Translations under genes and position numbers: made by a program | Shown here: piece after piece, positions 56,669-64,000 of the stretch | Layout of the letters: the number at the start of each line of letters is the position of its first letter | Numbering within the stretch: the first letter of the stretch is position 1 | DNA from: a virus | Length of the DNA stretch: 64,000 bases | Reading direction: 5' to 3' (one strand) | Virus record (IMG/VR): IMGVR_UViG_3300008116_003012 | Location: 1 to 64,000 of that record | Notes under the pieces: generated by a model | What the model was told of the DNA's origin: nothing | Databases searched by the model: none | What the model saw: the letters and a program-made list of their open reading frames with translations, nothing else

Positions 56669-59600
56669 TAGCTATTTGTGCCGGTGCCGCTGCACCTGTT
56701 CCTAAATTACCTACAAAACTGTTAGCATTGATGTTTTGAATTTCTGCTAGAGATACACCTGCATTTTTAATGCCTACCCAACCGTCAGTAACTTCAAAGT
56801 TTGCACTGTCAAAACTTGCTAGGCCACTTAATGCTTGTTTTTGTGCTGCTGTACCTGTAGGAGCAGCGCCAGCAGTTGCAGACAGTTGCATTGAAAGTTT
56901 GGATTGAACTATTCCTGCTGTTGCACTAATGTCATCATTGACAATGCTGTTATTGGCTATTTGGAAATCAATATAAGAATTGTTTAGACTTTCAACAGTT
57001 GCACCAGTAGAATGTACAGCGCCAGCAGTTTCAAATTTAGCTCTTGTAACATTATCAAATCTATTAGCAACAGTAGTAATAGCTCCATAAGAAAATATTT
57101 CATTTCCTATTCTTAAGAATCCATTGTTAGGGAATCCTGTAACATCGTCTACTACAATACCTCCGCTTACACTAGATTGAGTAGTTCCTATTATTCCAGA
57201 ATCTATAACAGGCAATACTGTAATACCTCCTACAAGTAAAGCTGTTACAGTAGTGTCAACAGTTGCACTAAGCACACCTCCGACTGTGCTACTAATAATT
57301 GCAGGACCAGCTCCAGTAAACACTGGTAACTGACCTTTGTTAGTAGATATTACAGCAACATCTTTTAATTCTGCAAAAGTATCAGACTGTTCAACTAAAT
57401 TGTCAACATATCCTTTTGTTGCAGCATCGGTGTCTGATGAAGGTAATGCTAGGTTAATAATTCTATGAGGAGTAGGAGGATCACCGCCTCCCATATTTAG
57501 ATCCCCGCCCATTGGTAAAGTACCTTGTAGATCTAAGAATCCGCTACCAGCAGGTATTCTTTGACTGTCAGTAACAACACCTCCGTTGTGTGTAATACCT
57601 AAACGTCGATCAATATAACCCCTAACTGCACTTTCTGTTGGAACAGTATCTTCAGCATTGTCAGTCATAGTGACATCTGTAGAGAATTCTTTTACAGTAG
57701 TACCTCTCTTAAATCCAATACCGTCTAAGTTACTTAGAGCAATACTTGCAGCAAAAGTAACAGTGCCTGTTCCTTGGTCTACGCTAAAGAATCGTCCTAC
57801 ACGGAATATACCGTCTTGGTCTGTACTTACATAGAATACGCGACCTTGTGTTTCTTCTCTAACTTCTTGTGTAGGTTCCGGAGGTGAAGCAGGAGAACCA
57901 AACACGTTGTTAGGATAGTTACTACTGTTGTAACCGCCAGTACCAATATCTAAAAAGTCATGTCCTGTTGCACGGCAAGTACTAATATTAACAGTAATTT
58001 CTGCAGGAGATTCTGCTTTTACACCTGCTCTTAAAACAGTTGATTGTACTGTTGGCAAACTTTGATAGAGGCCGGTGCCAGTAACAACACTTCCGGATCC
58101 GTATGCTATATCTTCTAAATCAACATATGCAGACTCTGCTCCGCTTTCGTCAGTGTAACCTGTAATTCTAAATGTTTTTCCAGCATGTGCTAAAATAAGA
58201 TTTCCTGAATTTAATCTTCCTTTGGTAAAATCGCTCTGTATAGTTTTTATAGCAATTCTAGTATCGCCTACTTTTGAGCCCATAGTTTTTAAACCACCGT
58301 CTACATAGTCAACGTCGTTTAATTTTAATTCATTAGATTGTAATATGGCATAATTATAACTTGTATCAAAAGTTAATATTGCTGTGTCACCGTAAGAAAC
58401 AGTACCTGTTCCTGGAGTTGCAGCAAGAACATTATCACCGGGATTGTTGTATGTAAAACTGTTAGGAGTCGGAACAGAAATAATAGTTATAGAAACATCA
58501 TTAAACGTATCATCTGTTGTACATCTAACTTCGTCAATAGAATCTCCAGGATTTAATCCATGGGGTTCTGAAACTGTTACTGTTGCAGTATTACTAGCAC
58601 GTGAAACAGTTGAAATTGCCTTTTGGATTAATAAATTTCCTTCAATTGGGCTATTTCTAGTATAAGCAAGTGTTCTATATACTGTTCCTTCTTCAGCAGG
58701 GTCAGTAAATTCTAATGCTGTCGAAGGTCGTGTAGGTCTAATTACATTTATTCCGGTAAATTTAAAATTCTGTAAACTTCTTATAATTACCAATTGTCCG
58801 TCAGTTAATGGAGCACTTATTCCGCCTGTTACCGCATCAGCATTTAAATTTAATTTAAGCACAGGTCTAGTACCTAATACACCACCTGTGTCAACACCTT
58901 CTCCTACAGAAGTAGTAAGTTCAACATTACTTACTTCATATCTAACAATGTCGCCTAAGTATGTTATGTCAAACGTTGCACCAGTTCCGGTTCCGCCATC
59001 GGAAAGAGTAGTTACTGTTCCTTTGACAGTCGGGTATCCACCAACGGGATTTATGCTGTAATCTCCAACTTCAATAATTTCAAATCTAGTAATTATACCG
59101 TCGCTAGGTCCTGTAGGTGCTAGTTTTACAGGATCATTATCAATTTCTATTACCCTGATTCTAGTAGTTTTTCCATTAGGATATAATGTGCCGCCTACTA
59201 CATCTATAAATTCTTCCTTAGAATATCCTAAACCTCCGCTAACAATAGTTACATTGTTTGGATTAGTTGGAGTATTAACAACTGCACCTGATCTAGTATT
59301 TGAAGTATCTATTTCAATTTCAGATACATTCTGAGGTGCAAAACTATAATTGTCAACATATATACTAATTTCTCCTGCTACGTTTTTAGCAGCAAAACTT
59401 CCTCTTCTATATATCTTAGCAACTTGTTGAGTGTCATTGGCTAATGCTACTGGATCAGGAACCTCATTAGGATCACGTCCTGCTGCCCTCATTCCGTACT
59501 TACCGTATGAGCTATTACCTGCAACACTTCGAATTTGAGAACCGTTTAATGCATAGTAACTAGTCCAGTTATAGTAGGTAAACACAGATACAAGTTCTGC

Positions 59601-62600
59601 AATACCGTTGTTGGTACAAATTACTCCGTAGCCTAAATCGTTAACCTGTGTATAGTCGTTAGCCAACATACTTCTGTTTCCAGGAGTTTCGATAATTATA
59701 TCAATTCCTTTTATATCAAAAGTAATAGAACCTGTTGTTGTATGAGCTTTGTCTAGTGTAATAAAATCTTCTGTAACAGAAACAATTTTTGCTCCGGCTG
59801 CAAGAACACCTGTTCCGCTAACTTTAGTTAATCGCATTCCTTTAACTAGCCCAAGCGTACTGTCCATAGGAATGGTAAATTGACCAACAGTAATGTTTGC
59901 ATTAGATGTTAAATTAGTTGCATCTGGAGTTATTTCAGAACCTAAATAATCTATAAATGGAGTTGAATCATCTAAGATTACTTCAGCAGTAGCAGTGCCA
60001 GGATCGTAAGTAGATACGTTAATCTGATATCTTTCTCCATTTATGTAAAATGCATTAGGAACTTGAATCTCTCTAACATTAAGTCCGCCTATAGTTAGAT
60101 TGTATTGATCAGTAGTTGACAATACTTTGGCAGGAAGATTTCCACTGAATCCGTCAATAAACATTCCTCCCCTAAAGCTTTGTTCGTTAACGCTTCCGCT
60201 CAAGCTGGTTGCAGTTTGGCAGTATGGAGATTTAGTTTGAATTTGACCTTCTGGATCAAGAACCATCATAAAGCCGCCGTGACCTTGGCAAGTAATGTTA
60301 CGCAGGATAGTTCCGTCGTTCATTAAGAACACATCCATGTCTTTATTTTCTTTAGGAGGATTGTTAACTCCTATAATAATGTTCTGTATACCTGCAATTA
60401 AATCTGCTACAATAGCTGCAACTGTAGGGCTAGCAGAAAGCAATGGTTGTACCAAAGTATTGATGCGTCCGATGCCTGCAAGAGTTTCTGTTAGTTGAGC
60501 TGTTATTGCAATTCTAGAACTGGCGTTTCTCTTGTAGGAATAACCTGCTCCTAAAGATCGTTCAATACCTCCATCGGTTATATCGTCAGCTAATGCTTCT
60601 ACAATATAGCCTACATCTCTTGCACACAACACACTGTCATAATCTAAATCTGGATAAGTTGCGTTTATATAAGACACAACTTGATTGGAAATATTTGTTT
60701 TAGCAGCCAATAAGATTCCTGCCTCAACAGTATGGCCGCCAGTTTTTGCAATAGTATCATCGAAAATACCGCTGAGTCCAGTTGGGTCAGATAGATAGTG
60801 ATATCCAAATTTGTTGTCTTTTGGAGCTAGACCTGAACTGTTTAAACCTCTTATAGTTGCCCCAACTAATTTAGTTTGCGGAACTTTATCAATTTCAAAA
60901 CTAGTATCATCTCTAAATCTAGTCACTCTGGTTAAATTCTGGAATCGGCCTGTGCCTGACATTACTCTTAAGTACATGCCAACGGTTAACTTGTTTACTG
61001 TTCCAGTAGACAATGTTATTACATTTCCTTTAATTGTGCCAGGGGACGTTTGAGCATCAATCGCTTCACAACTAAAGCTGACAGAACTTGTTGTTCCAGT
61101 TATTACAGTGTATGTACCGTTGTATGCAGATGGCACTGCACCGCTAACGGTTATAGTAGTACCGTCCGGGAATGGAATACTAGCTTGCGGAGCAAATGAC
61201 AAAGTTGCAATGCTACCAGTACCAGTTGCACCTGTACTAACTAATTCGTTTGAAGATGCTGCTGCTGTTTGAGATAAGAATGTTCTTGACAAGCCGTCAA
61301 ACTCGTCATCTCTATAGAAGTAGATATTAGCCCATGGACTTAAACTTTGTCCTGCAGCCGGTCTAATAATTACACGTCTAAATTCATCGCCCTTGATAGA
61401 TACGTTAGTAGCTATTCTAATTGGCAATTGTTCGTAATACACTCCACTTTCTATTCTAATTGTCACTTGTTGTTCAGGAACAGGCTGACCGTACTCTAAT
61501 TCTTCGCCTGGAATAAATTCTAAAGGAGTTCCAGGTTGCGCTGTTCCGTTAGCTACAATGTCGCTTATCGATGCAAAAAATTTAGTTATTAAAGGTAATG
61601 TTCCTTCTTCTGCTTCGTTTCCAGCTGTAGATTGGCTAATAGTTCCCCTCTTTCCAAATGCTCCGGCAGTTGTAGTTGAACTGATTGTATTATTCACTAA
61701 TATTTGTTGCATTAACAATTTTATGTAATTAATACCATCTAATGTTTGAGAAAGTTGCTCTGTAGGTAATGCAGAAGCTGCGCCTCTTCTATAAGCTTTT
61801 GCAGCTTTGATAACATTTGAATTTCCGCCGTAAAGCACATCTTTTTTAACTGCTTCTACAATATAGCCTACATCTCTTGCACACTTAACTTGATCGTAAT
61901 CAACTGTAGTAAGTTTAGAATCTATGTACAAAACAACTTCGTTTTTTATAAATTCTAAATTACTTTCTAATTTTGAAGCAGCATCTATGTAGCCAGTTTG
62001 AAAATAAACTATATCTTTAGTATCATGTAGTAATTCTACAATATATTGATCGTTAACACCACTGACTCCTACATAGTTTATTACTTTACCTGTAGCTCCG
62101 CTTCCTAATCCTTTAATGATACTGCCTTCTCTTAAATCTCGGTTTTCAACATTTATACTTTGATCAACACCTTGACCGTCAGTAAACACGTTCAATGTTC
62201 TAATTGATCCAATACCTGAAGTTAAAGAATTAATATAAGCTTTATATGCGTTGCTTCCGTATGTTAGGGGTTGTCTATAAGGACCTGGTTCAGTCTCACT
62301 TATTCTTATCATTTCTTCTGCTTTTTCGCAAGCCTTGCTTAGGCTAGCATAAGCAGAAGAAAATGCTCTTCCTTGTCTTTCTTCTGGAATGTTTAGTTGT
62401 TCATCACTTCCTGTTGTAGAAACAAAAAGATTGTTAGGACTTACATAGCTTGAACTATCAACATAAAGTTTAGTTGCTGCTTGAAGGTCATCTAAGCCAA
62501 AAGGTGTTCCTACTCCTGAAAAACTTCCTGGGTGATCAAATAAAATTAAATCACCTTCCATGTTATCACCTTGTCGACGAACAGTGCTCTTACGAGGCAA

Positions 62601-63806
62601 GGATTCATCGCTTATCCAGTTTCCAGAAAGTGTAGGATCGTATGCAGCATCTACAAGTTGTTCATCTCCTCTAAATTGAGAAACTAAACTAAATGTTAGG
62701 TCTTGTCCTGGACTTACGCCGCCTAGACTTGTTCCAAGTATTTTAAGATCATCACCTTGAACATATTCATCATCCCCAAAATCAACAAAAGTAATAATAA
62801 TATTATTTTCAGAGTATATAGGATTGTTATTAGTTTTTTCTACTCGTACTGTTGCTCCAGATCCGATGCCAGTAACAGTTGTTACGTTTAATTCTTCATA
62901 GATAAACGGAACAGATAGCCCTGTTCCAGAAATACTAGTAGGATCAACATTGTATACAGTTTGACTAATCTCAGGATCAATGTTAACAACTATGCGAGTG
63001 TTGTTAAAATTAACATCATCAATGGCTTGCTCTCTAGAAGGATATACTGCTAATCTATCATCATCGTAATATCGAAGATAGTAAGTGTCTTCGGTGATTA
63101 GTCCAGTTGCCGGAGTGTTTCCTGTATTTACATAAACAAATGCTGCACCGTTAATTGAAGTATTAAATCCATGTCCAGGTATAACGGCATACCCGTCTTG
63201 ATCCCAATTATCAACTGTTAAAGAATATTCAGATACATCTTCAGGTTCAGAACGAACTCTGATGCGTCCACCTATACCTGTAAAACCTCCTGTTTGCACA
63301 TATCTACGATCAGCATATCCTCTAGTTATTACTAGGTCATCTTCACCTATAGATGTATTGTGTAACGTATTGAATAAGTTTCTAGCTTCTGCACTAGGGT
63401 TTGCAATATTGCCTATAGCAAATTGATTACCATTTAGGTGATTTCCTAAAACTGGTTCGTCGTCATTAACTAATCTTCCGCCGGTTGTAGTAATGACAAT
63501 TTCATTTTCGTCAGCATGATTAACCAGTATTCCTTCTCCGCCTACTAATTTCTTAGCAACTAATGCATCGGCAAATTCACTTGAAACAATAACTTTATCA
63601 GCATCAGAACCGAGGTCTCCTCTTGGTACTCCATTAGGGAATCCGTCCGGTGTATCATCCAAATCTCCGAAAGATATCGTATCGCCTGATCCAAATATTG
63701 CAAAAAGTTGTGTAAAATTATCGTTTACTTTTCGAAAAGATTCACGAATACTATCACCAGTTCCGTCGTTACCCTGTGTACCAATGTCGATAGTTTGTCT
63801 TGCCAT
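56646..63806 (-). CDS. giant tail fibre / tail-tip protein, frameshifted near its C-terminus
   Basis: A 2386-aa protein. N-terminus QTIDIGTQGNDGTGDSIRES FRKVNDNF is the attachment motif shared with other tail genes. The middle contains long beta-rich segments, repeated CARDVGYIVEA blocks (two, about 450 residues apart), and a module VSRASNTATVTVSEPHGLNP GDS. The reading frame ends at IASRCQSII, after a one-base shift at about 56661-56673; the other frame continues for about 370 residues. Full length would be about 2750. Likely the long host-binding fibre. Confidence 0.8.
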   Translation of the reverse strand: MARQTIDIGTQGNDGTGDSIRESFRKVNDNFTQLFAIFGSGDTISFGDLDDTPDGFPNGVPRGDLGSDADKVIVSSEFADALVAKKLVGGEGILVNHADENEIVITTTGGRLVNDDEPVLGNHLNGNQFAIGNIANPSAEARNLFNTLHNTSIGEDDLVITRGYADRRYVQTGGFTGIGGRIRVRSEPEDVSEYSLTVDNWDQDGYAVIPGHGFNTSINGAAFVYVNTGNTPATGLITEDTYYLRYYDDDRLAVYPSREQAIDDVNFNNTRIVVNIDPEISQTVYNVDPTSISGTGLSVPFIYEELNVTTVTGIGSGATVRVEKTNNNPIYSENNIIITFVDFGDDEYVQGDDLKILGTSLGGVSPGQDLTFSLVSQFRGDEQLVDAAYDPTLSGNWISDESLPRKSTVRRQGDNMEGDLILFDHPGSFSGVGTPFGLDDLQAATKLYVDSSSYVSPNNLFVSTTGSDEQLNIPEERQGRAFSSAYASLSKACEKAEEMIRISETEPGPYRQPLTYGSNAYKAYINSLTSGIGSIRTLNVFTDGQGVDQSINVENRDLREGSIIKGLGSGATGKVINYVGVSGVNDQYIVELLHDTKDIVYFQTGYIDAASKLESNLEFIKNEVVLYIDSKLTTVDYDQVKCARDVGYIVEAVKKDVLYGGNSNVIKAAKAYRRGAASALPTEQLSQTLDGINYIKLLMQQILVNNTISSTTTAGAFGKRGTISQSTAGNEAEEGTLPLITKFFASISDIVANGTAQPGTPLEFIPGEELEYGQPVPEQQVTIRIESGVYYEQLPIRIATNVSIKGDEFRRVIIRPAAGQSLSPWANIYFYRDDEFDGLSRTFLSQTAAASSNELVSTGATGTGSIATLSFAPQASIPFPDGTTITVSGAVPSAYNGTYTVITGTTSSVSFSCEAIDAQTSPGTIKGNVITLSTGTVNKLTVGMYLRVMSGTGRFQNLTRVTRFRDDTSFEIDKVPQTKLVGATIRGLNSSGLAPKDNKFGYHYLSDPTGLSGIFDDTIAKTGGHTVEAGILLAAKTNISNQVVSYINATYPDLDYDSVLCARDVGYIVEALADDITDGGIERSLGAGYSYKRNASSRIAITAQLTETLAGIGRINTLVQPLLSASPTVAAIVADLIAGIQNIIIGVNNPPKENKDMDVFLMNDGTILRNITCQGHGGFMMVLDPEGQIQTKSPYCQTATSLSGSVNEQSFRGGMFIDGFSGNLPAKVLSTTDQYNLTIGGLNVREIQVPNAFYINGERYQINVSTYDPGTATAEVILDDSTPFIDYLGSEITPDATNLTSNANITVGQFTIPMDSTLGLVKGMRLTKVSGTGVLAAGAKIVSVTEDFITLDKAHTTTGSITFDIKGIDIIIETPGNRSMLANDYTQVNDLGYGVICTNNGIAELVSVFTYYNWTSYYALNGSQIRSVAGNSSYGKYGMRAAGRDPNEVPDPVALANDTQQVAKIYRRGSFAAKNVAGEISIYVDNYSFAPQNVSEIEIDTSNTRSGAVVNTPTNPNNVTIVSGGLGYSKEEFIDVVGGTLYPNGKTTRIRVIEIDNDPVKLAPTGPSDGIITRFEIIEVGDYSINPVGGYPTVKGTVTTLSDGGTGTGATFDITYLGDIVRYEVSNVELTTSVGEGVDTGGVLGTRPVLKLNLNADAVTGGISAPLTDGQLVIIRSLQNFKFTGINVIRPTRPSTALEFTDPAEEGTVYRTLAYTRNSPIEGNLLIQKAISTVSRASNTATVTVSEPHGLNPGDSIDEVRCTTDDTFNDVSITIISVPTPNSFTYNNPGDNVLAATPGTGTVSYGDTAILTFDTSYNYAILQSNELKLNDVDYVDGGLKTMGSKVGDTRIAIKTIQSDFTKGRLNSGNLILAHAGKTFRITGYTDESGAESAYVDLEDIAYGSGSVVTGTGLYQSLPTVQSTVLRAGVKAESPAEITVNISTCRATGHDFLDIGTGGYNSSNYPNNVFGSPASPPEPTQEVREETQGRVFYVSTDQDGIFRVGRFFSVDQGTGTVTFAASIALSNLDGIGFKRGTTVKEFSTDVTMTDNAEDTVPTESAVRGYIDRRLGITHNGGVVTDSQRIPAGSGFLDLQGTLPMGGDLNMGGGDPPTPHRIINLALPSSDTDAATKGYVDNLVEQSDTFAELKDVAVISTNKGQLPVFTGAGPAIISSTVGGVLSATVDTTVTALLVGGITVLPVIDSGIIGTTQSSVSGGIVVDDVTGFPNNGFLRIGNEIFSYGAITTVANRFDNVTRAKFETAGAVHSTGATVESLNNSYIDFQIANNSIVNDDISATAGIVQSKLSMQLSATAGAAPTGTAAQKQALSGLASFDSANFEVTDGWVGIKNAGVSLAEIQNINANSFVGNLGTGAAAPAQIASRCQSII

Positions 63807-63840
63807 GTATTACTCCGTTAGAAGATTTTCATCTCTTTTC

Positions 63841-63850
63841 AATATTTACC
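63841..63850 (-). promoter_or_regulatory. late-type promoter motif
   Basis: GGTAAATATT on the minus strand, 35 bases upstream of the giant tail gene start; weaker than the other sites. Confidence 0.4.
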
Positions 63851-63882
63851 AAATTTTTTTGTAAACTTAATGTAAATAAACG

Positions 63883-64000
63883 ATGTATCTTAAAGAAGAA
63901 ATAGAAACTGTCTCGTATACTAGAAAAAGTAAATTAGGAATAGAACATGCGTATGTTCGATCTAAGAAAATATGTATTTTTCGTTGCGACAATTGCGGAT
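63883..64000 (+). CDS. zinc-finger-like protein, 3'-partial
   Basis: An open frame from the ATG at 63883 to the window end: MYLKEEIETVSYTRKSKLGI, then ICIFRCDNCG, the first half of a Cys4 zinc finger. The N-terminal pattern resembles small zinc-finger (HNH-like) proteins of aquatic T4-like phages. It is divergent from the giant tail gene. Too short to decide on function. Confidence 0.5.
   Translation, partial: MYLKEEIETVSYTRKSKLGIEHAYVRSKKICIFRCDNCG

Noticed and set aside
1-64000. tRNA genes and CRISPR arrays
   Set aside because: I looked for T-arm-like sequences and regular spaced repeats on both strands and saw none. The repeats present are inside fibre or virion-like genes.

Overview
This window is part of a large, AT-rich, double-stranded DNA tailed phage genome of the T4 superfamily (myovirus type). 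The evidence is a T4-style replication set (family B polymerase like gp43, sliding clamp like gp45, clamp loader like gp44, a 5'-nuclease like T4 RNase H, a dsbA-like protein), a GroES/gp31-like co-chaperonin, phoH, thyX, dUTPase, dCMP deaminase, folE/queE, and many small conserved proteins of the kind found in aquatic T4-like phages. No photosynthesis gene and no tRNA gene was seen. The host is unknown; a BPSL0761-like protein and a short secreted HEVMH protein point weakly to a (beta)proteobacterium.

Nearly all genes lie on the minus strand with ATGA or TAATG overlaps. Exceptions are a partial glycosyltransferase-like gene at the left edge, a secreted 97-aa gene (22979-23272), phoH (38036-38755) and a partial zinc-finger gene at the right edge. 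From high to low coordinates the layout is: tail fibre and tail-tip block with two subtilisin-like proteases (43264-63806); DnaE-like fragment, co-chaperonin, dUTPase, nucleotidyltransferase, clamp loader and dCMP deaminase (38774-43267); phoH; lysis cassette (33539-36593); dnaJ and clpA (30335-33474); accessory virion-like proteins with low-complexity, EF-hand-like and glycine-zipper segments (23313-29669); replication block with a split polymerase (18920-22883); 7-deazaguanine and sugar genes (7152-18724); MoxR ATPase with a VWA/metallopeptidase protein, and thyX (871-5634).

FolE, a QueD-like protein, QueE and a TGT/DpdA-like transglycosylase together suggest that guanines in the phage DNA are replaced by a 7-deazaguanine. 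QueC is not in the window. The UDP-sugar dehydrogenase, cupin and GT-B glycosyltransferase form a sugar-related cluster.

Two promoter classes can be read directly. Sigma70-type promoters, several of them exact TTGACA-N17-TATAAT, precede moxR/VWA, clamp, clpA, dnaJ, dsbA and others. An ATAAATA motif like the T4 late promoter precedes many virion and tail genes. Several promoters sit inside hairpins that look like terminators of the upstream unit. The phoH leader can form two mutually exclusive stems, one of which hides its ribosome binding site.

Two genes are broken relative to their families. The DNA polymerase is split, with the Exo III segment missing at the junction, and the giant tail protein is split by a single-base frameshift. 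Either could be real or an assembly error. No stretch longer than 300 bases lacks a gene; the longest gaps (37878-38035, 25340-25465) hold regulatory or structured sequence.
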